From the NCBI GenBank assembly GCA_947561715.1, contig OX387203.1:15810001-15874000 (forward strand): a stretch of DNA of 64,000 bases, read 5' to 3'. Every line of letters starts with the position of its first letter. The stretch's first letter is position 1. The stretch is from Ascidia mentula. Its lineage: Eukaryota > Chordata > Ascidiacea > Phlebobranchia > Ascidiidae. Positions 1 through 11,182 of the stretch are shown one piece after another. The notes under the pieces are model-generated. The model did not search any database, was not told where the DNA came from, and worked only from the letters and a program-made list of their open reading frames with translations. The translations under genes were made by a program, and so were the position numbers.

Positions 1-891
1 AGGCCGCGATTCACACACCGCACAGCCCACATTAAAGGTGTCAGACGTGGCATAATGATGTTCGGAAACTACGGGACAGAGGTGGGAGCTCTAACTTCAG
101 CGTCAGTGCTATCATTCCATCCATGGGTACCGTGGAATAACACGGGCGAAATAGAGGGATACACCTTACCTGTGCAACCAGCATCAATGATTGTAAGCAG
201 CCAGATGATCATGAGGCAAATGAGCTTGCTGAGAACAATAGCACCATCCTACTTGAACTGGCGCTACTACACCGATAGAGGGCTGGACACAGACATCACA
301 GACTTGGCAACCCTGAAAACAAACTTCACGAATTACGAAATGATCCGGTTCAAGAATTGGCATATGAACATGTGGCCGTGTGCAGCAATCAACAGGCAAG
401 AGGACTCAGGCAGGACAACACCGTTGCTATACATTGATATCGCCTGGGACAAAGACACAATTACCGGAGGGGGGGAGCGGTTCGATCGAGGCAACAGTAA
501 AAACACGGTGGCCGGGCAGTTCAACTACCAGATGCCGCTGATGTCCAACCACTCAGCACAGAGGTATCAACTCGGAGACAGTATTACGAAGATACCTATA
601 CAATTCCTCCAGAGAGACCAACATCGGATCAGTGAAAGTGATACGAATAACACAGGCACAACCGTACAGAACTATTTTGAAACTCCTTGGTTTGATATCC
701 ACTCACTGAGCCACGCACCGATCTGTAAACAAATGTGGACGCAGATGCACATGTACCAGGAGAGTATAAAGAAAGACCTACGTGCAGAAGTCTATACGAA
801 GAACACAGAGAATTATGCCAGCAAGACCAGCAATTTTATTGCAATTCCATATACTATGGCGGTGGATATTGAGATGTCGCTACCACGCTAG
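1..891 (+). mobile_element. Virus-like fossil, capsid-like part
   Basis: A reading frame is open from the left window edge to a stop at 889-891 (nearly 300 codons), so the true start may lie outside. The protein is rich in Trp, Tyr, Met, Asn and Gln, lacks membrane segments, and ends in PYTMAVDIEMSLPR. This resembles capsid proteins of small ssDNA viruses such as parvoviruses, a family with known integrated copies in invertebrates. Base composition is visibly GC-richer than the AT-rich DNA that follows, which supports foreign origin. The helicase-like part of the same fossil follows on the same strand. The order capsid then replicase is the reverse of a single linear parvovirus genome, so it could be a head-to-tail junction or a different virus family. 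The family is a guess; the fossil is truncated by the window edge. Confidence 0.4.
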
Positions 892-995
892 GCACAGCCT
901 GTTATTTATTATTGCATTAGCGTTGTGTTGATATTATGTTGTGTTGAATTTATAATATATGTTGTGCCAGTGCCAAAACTTGTATTCGTTTATAG

Positions 996-1996
996 ATGCT
1001 TCAAGCAGATTTAGATCAAATAGTTGATAATTATTTCAAACCTGACAAAAATGATACGAAATGCGACGCAATGCGAAAGCGGATGCAGTTCCGATGGGAT
1101 ATCCAAGACTCAGAAAGAAGAAACTTCGAAAGAGAGTGTAGGCGACCCGCAAAAAGTGGGCCTTCACCACAGAAACTGGGAAGCCAGGGGTGTGGCAGAG
1201 CCCCCATGCAACTATTTACATAAGGCCCCAGGAGAAGGGCAACAGCGCCAACATTCATCGGGATGGGCTCTTCATCTCAAAGAGCTCCGGGAGTTCGAAA
1301 ACTGGGAACCCCGTTCCAAAGAAAACAGTATCCAAACGGTTAAGAGATCTAGGCATCAACATCACATACTTGGGCACGGTGAAAGACCTAGCAGCGTACA
1401 TCCAATACATGTACAAACACCTGTCCAACGAGATACCACCCGAGCTAGCAGCAGAGGTGAAGAAGACGAAATTCGCCAACGGCCAAAAAGGGCATTACGC
1501 CGAAATCGCAGACGAAGTCGCCAAAACGTTCGAGGGCAAACCGTCTATGAATGCATTCAAGGCGAAGCTCTTCGAACGAGATTTCTCCTATCCGGAGCTT
1601 CTGGCCAAGCGGGCATATCAAACAGCGGTGTTCGGGCGACAATCGAGAAAGATGAAGAAGGCGTTCAGAAAGATGGCAACCAAAAGCAAGCCATGGAAGG
1701 TAGAAGAGGCGACGAAAGTAATCAAAGATATCCTGGCACAAGCAAAAAACATAAAATGGAACGGCATTAACCTGAACCATAAGGAGCTCACAATCATATT
1801 AGTGCAAGCTGCACTTGAAGCCAGAAACGAAGAAGAAGACGGGATTACCTTAGCCCCTCATATCATACTCTATGGAGAAGCTGGGAAGGGGAAGACACTC
1901 ATCGGGAAGTTCTTGTTTCCACCTGAAGTCGCAAGTGTTATGACGAATGATAGTGCGGGTGTGGGTCAGATGGCACTCCGATTCAAGCCAAGTTAA
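996..1996 (+). mobile_element. Virus-like fossil, replicase/helicase-like part
   Basis: The clearest frame covers 1190-1996 and carries a Walker A P-loop, GEAGKGKT, near residue 230, preceded by a hydrophobic strand (HIILY). This is the layout of superfamily 3 helicases in Rep/NS1 proteins of small DNA viruses. The region before it is rich in Lys, Arg and Glu. Only the front part of the helicase domain is present; the sequence turns AT-rich straight after 1996. The piece is broken (roughly two or three breaks including the missing end) and not expected to work. It is likely the same insertion as the capsid-like part, 100 bp of AT-rich DNA away. I cannot date it. Parvovirus-like is my first guess; other Rep-bearing ssDNA viruses are possible. 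Confidence 0.4.
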
Positions 1997-2044
1997 GAAA
2001 TGCCGCCAAAATTTTAAATCATTCAAATGTTGGTGTTTTGAATT

Positions 2045-2148
2045 TGATTGGTAGTTGGTTAAACCGCACATCTGTTTAAAACGAATAATCGCAAAAACCT
2101 TAGTTTCGGCCGAATAAATTCGGCAAACCGGACTTTTGCATCCCTACC
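2045..2148. mobile_element. Probable end of a hAT-type DNA transposon
   Basis: The segment ends in TTTTGCATCCCTAC. Read on the other strand it starts GTAGGGATGCAAAA, close to the CAGGGATG/TAGGGATG termini usual for hAT elements. Subterminal TTCGGCCGAA-type words are also common in hAT ends. No matching opposite end was found in the window, so this is a fragment, or an element whose other end was lost to the virus-like insertion. Confidence 0.35.
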
Positions 2149-2156
2149 TTACAGGT

Positions 2157-2300
2157 TACAGATGTGGATGTTAAAATTTACACAAAGAGAAGTGGCATTA
2201 CAAACTGTCCAAACTTGGGCTGAAGGACTACTTGAAGAAAGCAGTGCCATTTCTGGAGCAATCAGGTCTACTGCAGTATTTAGACTGGCCATGGGATTAG
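2157..2300 (+). other. Possible terminal exon of an unknown gene
   Basis: After an acceptor-like CTTACAG at about 2150-2156, a frame open from 2175 to the TAG at 2298-2300 reads sensibly and ends in SGLLQYLDWPWD, with lysine- and leucine-rich helical sequence before it. Base composition is more codon-like than the flanks. I recognise no family and no upstream exon is visible, because the virus-like fossil lies directly before it. It could be chance. Confidence 0.2.
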
Positions 2301-3562
2301 CAAACCCATTTTATGGTGTTATTGTATCAAGTTTTATATATCATTAACTGTAGTTCAATGAAGGCAGTTGTCACCTGAATATATTTCATAAACAGAAACC
2401 CTGAAAACTTTATTGGAAAACTCTACTTTGCACCACCAGGTAAATAGCATAATATGTGTGCTATACTGTGTTTGACATTAAGCACTCGTGTTGTTTAGAA
2501 GCCAAAAAGTTACGTTTGTAAGAATTTCTCGTGCACTTTCTCCCCACAAGTTGTTCAATATGACGTCACACTACTTTTGTTGTGTGTTTTGAATGTGATT
2601 CTATTTTGATTGAGGCTGTAATTGGTAGGCTGAAAAACAGTGTTTAAACCGTTTTCCAATCATTGAGGAAGATTTCGACTTGGAAACGAGTAAAGACTGC
2701 AATAATCAGGTACAGCCCCGTGGCGCGGCCGATAGGTTTAGTCAGCCTCGATTAGTGGCCCGTTGCAACGTTATTACACTACTGTGAAACAGATGGAAAG
2801 AAAGCATACTAAAAACGTCAACTTCTTCGAAAATTTGAACATGGGAAGCATGCTAAACAGTATGACATTTTTTCAAACAAAACACCTATTTTGCGTCTAT
2901 TGTTTTGTTACGATGGTTCTGAGGTATAGTAAATCCGATTGACTGAAAAACTGGCACACATCACATGGGTATGGATGGTTCAAATGACTATGCTAAATGA
3001 AAAAAAAACTCAATTCATAATTCTGAATACTCCTGCGAAATTAAAATTGGGAATGAATTGCATATTTTTAACACAAATGACATAAAACACCCACAGTTGT
3101 GATGGGAAAAAATTGTGTGCAAGCAAGTCAACCAACAAAATTCAGTGAGCTGCAATTACTCAAACTTCACTTAGGATGATGGAGGCAACTGGTGTCAAAT
3201 ACCCATTCAAATCACTATATTTTCACCCTGTGGAAAATTATGCAGCAGACATCCATTATGATTTGTTCGAGGGGACAATACCTGTAAAACCATAAAATGT
3301 ATTTTTGTGCACCAGTTTTACTGTTGAAGTTTAATTTCTTTTCAAACTGTTACACTCGAATGAAAAGATTGAATGCTTTGTGGTTTCACATTCCAAATTA
3401 AACGTTTCCGCCAAAATGGTAAACCAGCAGAGATTTATTTCCTCTAAAACCAATACTACATTGTCTTACTGTAGCATCCCAATACTTGTTTAAACTATGC
3501 TGGTTGGAAACTATATACCAGAAGATGATGAACCTTTGAAACTGTACTTATTGTTTCTAGAT
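2301..3562. other. Intergenic, no gene seen
   Basis: AT-rich sequence without a convincing reading frame. At 2655-2695 there is a short CGACTTGGAAACGAG stretch that weakly resembles the GAAACG-containing tails of Penelope-like or LINE elements. Nothing else is supported. Confidence 0.5.
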
Positions 3563-3975
3563 CAGTGGTTCTCAAACTGTGGTACGCGTACCACTAGTGG
3601 TACGCGAGAGCTTTTCAAGTGGTACGCGATTTAGTTTACTCTATACAATTTGCCGCACTTTGCAAAAGCCCAAACCTCTGCAAATACATGATGTCGGTTT
3701 TCTTCATTGTGAATTTGTGACGCAATAGTATCAACGTGAAATTGTTGCACTGTTGAAGTAATTCTAACATCGTGTATTTAACTGTGCAACAATTTCACGT
3801 TGATGCTATTGCGTCACAAATGCACAATAAAGAAAACCAAGCAACTGGTGATATTGGCTAAATTGTTATTCATTGGTGTTATGTCATAACAGTTATGGTA
3901 TAGTAATACGGTGGTACGCAGTGTATTAAAAAACAAATGAGCGGTACGTGATTGGAAAAAGTTTGAGAAACACTG
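3563..3975. mobile_element. Non-autonomous hAT element (MITE) with perfect 8-bp TSD
   Basis: The element starts CAGTGGTTCTCAAACT and ends AGTTTGAGAAACACTG, which are inverted complements with one or two mismatches and match hAT termini (CAGTGGTTCTC). It is flanked by an exact 8-bp duplication, TTCTAGAT, at 3555-3562 and 3976-3983, the size typical of hAT. It is 413 bp with no coding capacity. Subterminal GGTACGCG words recur at both ends. Inside lies a 61-bp hairpin (arms 3694-3754 and 3780-3840). Confidence 0.92.
3694..3840. repeat. Internal 61-bp inverted repeat within the hAT MITE
   Basis: The arms 3694-3754 and 3780-3840 are near-perfect reverse complements, both containing GACGCAATAG(T/C)ATCAACGTG, and are separated by 25 bp. 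A transcript would fold into a long hairpin. This is a second inverted repeat nested in an element that already has hAT termini. Confidence 0.85.
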
Positions 3976-4281
3976 TTCTAGATGCAAAGCACAAACATTT
4001 AAACAAACCAATGTTAAAAAAAGGTCTGTTTTCATTTGATTGCAAATTATGAAGTTAACTACTTTTCGTGTTTGACTTGCGTGGAGCACGGTACTTTGTC
4101 GAGTTGCTTACGCGTTTGTGGGATAAACTGTGTTATCGTTAACCATGTTGTACCTTAGGTAAATGGGTATGGACAGGTTAGAGTTTTCTTGCCATTTAAT
4201 CAAGTGGTGGTTTGTGTCACAACAATTGGTAAACATTGTGTGTGACGTCGTAGCGGCAATTTGTGATTATACATTGCTAAT

Positions 4282-4527
4282 TTGTTTAGGCGTGACATTG
4301 AACCAGCAATTTATTCGTTTTGTATGCCGGCGCCGAAAACAGTTGGTGATCCAATATTTTATTTGTATAGAAACCGTCTTCTTTGTCCGAATAAAAACTG
4401 CCAAAATATTTGGAGGAAGTTTAGGAGACGCGTTGCTTCAGGTCAACTCATTTATGCAGAACAGAAGACAATTGTGGCTCATCAGTTGGATATCAAATCA
4501 TGTTGTGATCACTGTCATGGGCTATAA
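4282..4527 (+). CDS. Small cysteine-containing reading frame, unrecognised
   Basis: An 81-codon frame (first ATG 4282; second in-frame ATG 4324 before PAPKTVGD). It contains CPNKNC and, near the end, CCDHCHG. The CxxxxC and CCxxC spacing could bind a metal, but no zinc-binding family is recognised. An overlapping longer frame at 4163-4681 is hydrophobic and looks less protein-like. No splice signals or neighbours help. It may be a small gene, an exon or chance. Confidence 0.18.
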   Translation: MFRRDIEPAIYSFCMPAPKTVGDPIFYLYRNRLLCPNKNCQNIWRKFRRRVASGQLIYAEQKTIVAHQLDIKSCCDHCHGL

Positions 4528-4984
4528 TGCAAACGGATATGGCAGAATGCGTGCAACAGAAGGTTTTAATATATCCTCAGCCAATGTCAATATACTCCTT
4601 TTGGTTCTTTTTACGAATTTGAATATACTGTGTAAATTTGTTGGGTTTTCAGTGCACCTGCACGTCAGCTTTAGAATATAAAAATCGTGAGGTTTTTATT
4701 CCACGTCCCAAACAGCTTTCTAATTGGCAACTGTGTGAGTGACTTCATCAGAAGCTATACAACAACAGATACAAACAGACTCGACAAGGTTAGCAACGAC
4801 ACACACAATTTGGATAGTAGACCCTCCAGACCTGCAAATCAATTTTTCCTCTAAATGTGCAATGTGTTTGCAGATGGATAAGTTGTAGACTCCGCTCTTG
4901 TTAAATCCGTTGGTTGGAAACGGCTTCAGTTTTAAACACCATGAACAGTGTTAATAAATTAACACAAAAACTACAAAATCTTAC

Positions 4985-5926
4985 CTTTTTCGCAATGTGC
5001 TCCGCTGTATCCGTGGCCACGTGAAAAATTGTAGGAGCTTTTTGTGTCAATGCACGTTCCATTGTTCTGGCAAATACCAGGATTTTGTGCACAGAAATCT
5101 GTGTCCAAAAGGAACTTTGATTTTAAGTTCTGAATTTATATTCTTACTGGCAGGAAAGATTTGAATACATTAACTGCAGTAAGTATACCCAAGGCTAGCG
5201 CGAATTTCATCTTTAATTCTCATTGCAAATTATTTTTTTACCAATGCCTTGCATTTGATTGGATTTAACACACCATCTGCACATCAACGACTTACGCATC
5301 CTTAAATGAAGGCCATCAATTTTACTTTCTCAATCGGCCGGTACACGGTTCGAGGCCATGGGGTTGGAAACCCTGTATTTGAATATTGTAAAAACGTCAA
5401 ACTTACAACAATCGATGCAACTTCCGGTGTAGTTTGCTTTGCAAGAACAAGAACATTGAAAACTGCCGATGATGACAGTTGTGCATTACTGTTGTACATT
5501 CGTTTACGTCTGCTTCTCACTCCGTTCCTGTCCGATCCTTTATATTCATGTATTGGGTCACTTTTGTATACTTCAAAGTAGCCTCCATCGTCGAAAATAT
5601 TTGGTTTGATATCAAAGAAACTCCGTAAAACCTATTAGATATATTCATGCAGCTGGCATGTTTAAACTATTTTCAATGTAACTTACTATCCATCAGTCCT
5701 GCGTGCATTGCAGCCAGACAAAGGGGAACTCCAGCGTAATCATCAGTTTCACACAAATCCGAACAATTGTTTCCAGCAGTTGGGTGGGCAGATAACTTTT
5801 GAAATTAAATGTTTTAAAACTGATAACAGTAAAAATTTTTAAACGTAGCTTACCTATTAACGAATTGCATTGATTTGTGGATTGCAGATAACAAAGCAGG
5901 AAAGCTTGCAAGGAATACTTTAACAT
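4985..5926 (-). pseudogene. Secreted LCCL-EGF domain gene, degraded
   Basis: Reading down the minus strand: (1) 5926-5854 encodes a signal peptide starting MLKYSLQAFLLCYL and ends at a GTAAGC donor. (2) 5795-5697 begins ICPPNCWK and later reads LCLAAMHAGLMD, both hallmarks of the first half of an LCCL domain (CPxxC ... C.AAxHAGxI). (3) From 5631 down, DDGGYFEVY and YKGSDRNGV match the second half of LCCL. (4) Near 5465-5420 a CSCSC...YTGSC piece looks like half an EGF module. (5) 5098-4985 is a 114-bp phase 1-1 exon, the classic EGF module, with CQNNGTC and GYSGAHCE. Problems: the LCCL exon changes frame between CPPNC and the AAMHAG part, phases between exons do not agree, and the last EGF has Phe and Arg where Cys4 and Cys5 belong. 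Proteins of this type are extracellular. Most likely a decayed paralogue, unless the assembly is wrong. Confidence 0.5.
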
Positions 5927-6470
5927 GTTTGCTATTCGAAATGACACCAACATACGCTAAAAGTAAACATGAAACTTAAGAATGTAAAGCAAATTAAACT
6001 TAAATGGAATGTTCCGCTCAAAAATATTTCTGTTTATAAAAAGCTCTGCACAGTGAGTTCAATAAGTTCCGTATCTACTGCCAAAACCTCATCCTACTAA
6101 TATCTGTTAATTTGTTTCAATAATTTTTACCGTTTAATTGCTATGGTTCATAAAGAAGAGAGACAACCAAACCATTAATAGGAAAGCATAATTAACTCTC
6201 ACTGGAATGGTTAAAGATCACTATTCAAGTTTTCGTGAAAAATATTTGATAAATAAATGATGGCCAAATAAAAAAAAATTAATAAGTTTAACGTCCCACA
6301 ATTTATCATTCAGCCAAGTCGTCATACGGCTCAAGACTGGACACCTTTCAACACACGTAAAGGCGCTGTAATCGGACTAAAGCGGTGTCTGTAACTACGC
6401 AATTACTTTTTAAGATTAAGTGAATTCACACAAATATTAAATATATATACATATATATATTGCGGCGCCT
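5927..6470. other. Intergenic, AT-rich
   Basis: No gene seen. It contains a (TA)n-like stretch near 6440-6462 just before the left breakpoint of the segmental duplication, a possible fragile site. Confidence 0.5.
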
Positions 6471-9195
6471 TATGAGATAATTTTGGGGCGATTTTGCGCG
6501 AATAAAAACGAACCCCAAATATCCAGAAATATAAAATAGCTCAGTGTAATTGTAATCCTCAAGAATATCCATAAACTTGTGAATCGTTGCTTGTGAAGTT
6601 GAGTTGGAAAGTTACGAATCGACCCATGAAGTTATTCATGCCTGTATACCCAGCGCTAGTGTCATTCGAAACTGGTTTCACCACCAACATTTACGACAAT
6701 ATTTTACCAGAGAATTCGACTGCAACGTTGTCAAAAACGGATTCTCATTCATTCAAGCTTTAGTTTCAAACAAATGTTAAAGTTGAGTTGTGAGTGGAAT
6801 AAAATCAATTGTAAACGAGAATGCCCAGGAGAGGATAATGGAAAGGATGACAGTTTTCAATTCCGGTTTCAAGGATGCATCGAGAGGCTGAAACAAAAGA
6901 GAACATTCACGTGTTTTCATTAAAAACAATAAGTTTTCAAGCTCGGTGGTTCTTTCAAATCGAGGGATGGGGAACATAGTTGTCAGTTCGAATCCCATCG
7001 GACTGGAAATTGCTCCCTCTTTCTCTACCATGTAGTTCCAAAATTGGGCACAACTGTGTCATTTCAACAATATTCGTTTCAGTTTCGTTTCTCGTGTCAG
7101 GCTTAGATTCTAGCGATAGTCCTAATAAATAAATTTCTGGAGATAAAATATTTCCAGAGAGAAAGCTGTCATAAACTTTCGGAAGGGGCCGTCACCGGTT
7201 CAACGAAGTTGGCAATAGCTGACTTAACCAAATACAATTGTTTCACTTGCGTTTTTCACAGCATACAGTCGGAATATGGTCAACAGAACCATTGTGAACA
7301 CCAAGGTTTCGCTTGAAAGCAAATTGTGTTGCAACTTCCGCTTGATCTCCATATAAGGTCATGGGCACAATAACTTCGACACACCAGCGGCGCCAGCATT
7401 ATCAGATAAACCCCATGAGTAGATCGGAAACGGATAGATTCAAAACGAGCAGATGATTTGTGCGAAATGGAGCAGATTGTGATTATGTCGTCGCCAACGT
7501 TTTACCTTCCAGAAGGAAACCAAGACTAAACAAACTTTGTTTTATTTTACCTAAGTTGGTCATATTGGCGTCCGTAAACAGCACAATGCGAAACTACTGT
7601 TTTGTATGTAATTGGTGCACAACAGAAATATGGACATGGTCAAAAAATGTGTACTGCAATATACATATGTAGTTTTGGGTACGTGGAAGGCGTGTGACGC
7701 GCTAATTGGCTAAAAAACTGGCGACAAAAATACCAAATATTTGGTAAACTGGCAGTTCTCATCTGGTGGCAAACGTTGAGGTGTGCTTGTGTGGTTAGGT
7801 GTAAAGAACATGATTTGTGCAGTGAGTCGCACTTTATCGTTTGGTATTTGTCGTTTTAACATTAGGCGCTTCTAAAATTTCTTTCATATTGACATCATTT
7901 TTCTTTCTTAACGAACAATGGATCTTTGTTTTCGCAATAAAACCTTCCGTCCTTGCAGTTTATTTTGTCACTTTGATCATCGCAGTTAATTGTGAGGTCA
8001 GAAAGATCCGATTCGTTGACAGAAATCTGTCACAGAAATCAAGGAAATACTTAAACCGTCTGTGTGGTCAACTGTGTGCGAAGATTCTAAAGGGCATTAC
8101 GACAAACAATACTGAACAGACACCGATACCTACTTGCCTTTTATAGTTAAAATCGCTAACTCTTGCAATTAGGGTGTCTTTAATTTTTTGTGGTTTTGTT
8201 GACAAGAAATAACTTTACTTTGGCTCCATTTAACGCTGGGCAGTAGAATCTTCCTTACCGTCGCATACTTTGGACATAGGAATATTGAGAAGTTCGTCTT
8301 TTGTGTCGCTGTATTGCCATGTTTGCAAATTTGAGGATCTTCATCGTGGACGAAGAATCGACCTGTGTCAAAACTGTGGATCTGAACACCACAATCCCGC
8401 CTCCCATCGCACAGTTGTTTGTTGTCGAACCCCACCCACCTCCACCTATCCTGTATAAAACACATCACGTGGTTTCTGGTATGTTTTTGTGCGAACGATT
8501 TGTTGCTCATGCTGGAATATTTTTGTTATTATTTTAAACGAATCTTTTATTAGTTATTGTAAGGCTTGTCAGGATTTCGTGGCTGTTCTATGAGGTTTTG
8601 TCATTGGTAAGTTTTGAAACAGATTTCTCTACCACAAAATCTGTGAATCCGGTGGCGACAAACCAGAAGTGACCTTAAACTTTGTAACAGTGCCCATGTG
8701 GGACACCCAGAAACAAAGCAGTGACAGCAACAAACGTCTTGATAGCAAACCTGTTCGATTTCTCAAAAGTTTTGTTATAGTTTTTACATCAACCAGGTAA
8801 AAAACAAAGAAAGTAGCAAAATAAGCTTGACGAACTAATACAATTTGTGACAAAAGCGAGAATTAACTCTCAAACGTGTGGAATGTGATGACGAAATTGA
8901 CTTTTTACGCGACTCCTCTTTCAAACTCTCGCCGTGGTCGCAGTACTTTTAAGTAACCACAAAAGTCTGCGTCTTATTTTTGTGGCAATGGTTAAACATG
9001 TAGGTATCACATATCAGTACTACATGCCGATTAGTGCAACCCAAATACCACATACGTCAACGTTGCACAGGAAATGTCTGGAGAACTCGGTACAAGCATG
9101 AGTTCCAACTGTTAACGACCTTGGAGGTATTTCTTTAGTAAGGTAATAGGATTTTGTAAATAATTATTATCACGTATTAAGGAATTTGATTGAAA

Positions 9196-9404
9196 ATATC
9201 TAAGAACTCGCGATAAAAGTATTCAAACGAATCCGTAACGATATTACGGGGATTTTTGTCGGCTACGACGGGGAAGTTCAGTATTACGAAGTGGTTGAGA
9301 CACCGGGTTCGTACATCGTCCGTGAAGATAATGGCAAAGTGAGATGCGGCGGAAGCCATATCCACCCTAGAGCAGCCGAATGCAACAGGCTTTGGAGGAA
9401 TTAA
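9196..9404 (+). CDS. Small conserved frame, copy A (retroelement-tail-like)
   Basis: The frame runs through FKRIRNDITGIFVGYDG, then ETPGSYIVRED and HIHPRAAE to a TAA at 9402-9404. No ATG lies in a matching position, so a start is not obvious. The block is GC-richer than its surroundings and pairs with 52153-52353, where the same protein reads from an ATG. The ETPGSYIVR...H.HP pattern recalls the last residues of Gypsy-type pol proteins, so it may be a captured tail; if so it is a fossil. The function is unknown. Confidence 0.35.
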
Positions 9405-9670
9405 TTAAATCCTGTGTTTTGTAGCAACGAAGTAGGTGTAGTGTGGTTATTGTGATGATGTCAGTGAATGTTGCCCACCGATATATAACAACGTTTGTAT
9501 AACGTAATCTTTCTACATGCAATAGTGTTTGAAGTGGTCGCGATGGCGCCACAGACCGAAACATTTTGAATTGGAATAAATGGATGGTCTTGGTATTGTG
9601 TGACATTGTCGTATCTAACACAAACATCTTCGAGACACAGTTATTCATGTAATTGCGCAGCGTGACGTAA

Positions 9671-9807
9671 GGCCGGGTCCACACTCGCGCTTTGCGCCGG
9701 CGGATTCTTTGTTTGTTTCTTTATACGCCGGCGTGCGGGCGTACGCTCGGGACAGTCAAACAAACAAAGAATCCGCCGGCGCAAAAAACGTGAGTGTGGA
9801 CCCGGCG
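9671..9807. mobile_element. PIF/Harbinger-type MITE
   Basis: A 137-bp element with near-perfect inverted arms of about 48 bp. It starts GGCCGGGTCCACACTCG and ends with the complement GTGTGGACCCGGCG. It is flanked by TAA on both sides (9668-9670, 9808-9810), the 3-bp TWA target of PIF/Harbinger, and the GGCC(C/G)GTTCACACT-like terminus also fits. The arms contain CGCCGGCGGATTC, and the core is GC-rich, unlike the host. It lies in about 490 bp of copy A that has no counterpart in copy B. Confidence 0.8.
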
Positions 9808-10689
9808 TAAGTTACCGAGCGTAAACTTCTGCGCAGTGTGACGTTATTTGATCTTATACGAATGAAGCATCGTATAAAAAAACTTTCCGTTGAACAAGTG
9901 AAATTGCAAAACCACAACATTGTTTGTAACTCGCTCCATGTCTCTGAGTGTTGGTTTGTTCCACAGTAGTTTAGAAAACAACAGTAACCAAACCATTGAG
10001 GTAATAATTATTCACGTTTTTACGAAGTCAAAATCTTTGTAAGTTCGTGTAATAATTACGTTCGACTGCGTAAACATTGTTGCAAACTTTTGTTTAAACT
10101 GGAGATTGTCCTGCAAGTGAGTAAGTACATTGTGTTGGTAAGAACCTACAAATGTACGTAAACAATAAGTTATGCATTCCCACCTCCCCTGTATGTAGTT
10201 GGTTGTTGTTGTTGAGCAGTCGTTCTTCACTTCCTCATCAACACTGAAAATATTTAAATGTTTCGCGTTTATTTTATAACTAAAAACTCAAATTGAGTGC
10301 AGATGCGGTTTCCTTGCGACAAACATTTATAAAACCCGTACATGGGAATTCAACTCAAAACTGACCCAAAATTACGAAAGGAAGTTTAACCTCCAAACAC
10401 CTGATGCACTCCACTGAAGCAAAAATGCCCCACACTGGATTTGTTACAACATCTTGTCATAACATCAATAATATGTCAAGAAATATAAACAATACCAAAG
10501 ATTCGCTTTATCCTAAACTTAGTATTATGAAAATTTCAATCCGAATGTATTTCTTTGATAATAGCGTCGTATTAATGATCACCATTTGACGAGATGGTTT
10601 ATAAGATACAAACGTGTTTGTTCTGCCTTTAAATCACAGTACGTCTAATTATTTAAACCAAAATCAAACTGGACAGTTAGTTGTTTTTC

Positions 10690-11040
10690 ATCGGAATGGC
10701 TACAAACATCAGTGATTTTAGGTATTTACCACGTGGGGTACGTCACATTCAACCGCGTGCCAAAATACTTTCCGCCCCCCTATATTTTTTTTAAAATCTC
10801 TGTATCTGTCAAGAATCTAGTGCTGATTAACGAGAAAACAATTAAATCGGTACAAATCCCAGTATTCTATCAGAATGACTTCAAACACAAGCGATTTTCG
10901 TCTTTTGCTAGGTGGTACGTTACATTCAACCGCGTGCCAAAATGCTTTCCGCCCTCTATAATTTTTTTAAAATCTCTATATCTGTCAAGAATCTAGTGCT
11001 GATTAACGCGAAAACAATTAAAATCGGTACAAATTCCAGG
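10690..11040. repeat. Two direct ~175-bp tandem units
   Basis: Both units contain CAACCGCGTGCCAAAAT, a pyrimidine-rich stretch, TCAAGAATCTAGTGCTGATT and an ending near TCGGTACAAAT(C/T)CC. A third, inverted unit lies at about 12055-12250 in the right arm of the host element. Confidence 0.85.
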
Positions 11041-11182
11041 TATTCTATTTACCCTCTCTGTCAACTTTTTAATTATATTCGTTCAGACGTGACAGGCAAA
11101 GTGTAGCCACATACAGATGGCCACTGTTGCACCTAGTTTGGTTCCCAACGGATGACGGTGATTGTATAGTTACCACAAAGTG

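Noticed and set aside
4163-4681. 172-codon + frame
   Set aside because: Hydrophobic, irregular composition, no domain or splice context; overlaps a more protein-like small frame.
5306-5581. + strand frame of 91 codons
   Set aside because: Antisense to the LCCL/EGF exons, which explain the conservation-like look.
6965-6990. tRNA B-box-like word AGTTCGAATCCC (also near 49090)
   Set aside because: No A box or cloverleaf around it; it lies in the receptor intron and is duplicated with it.
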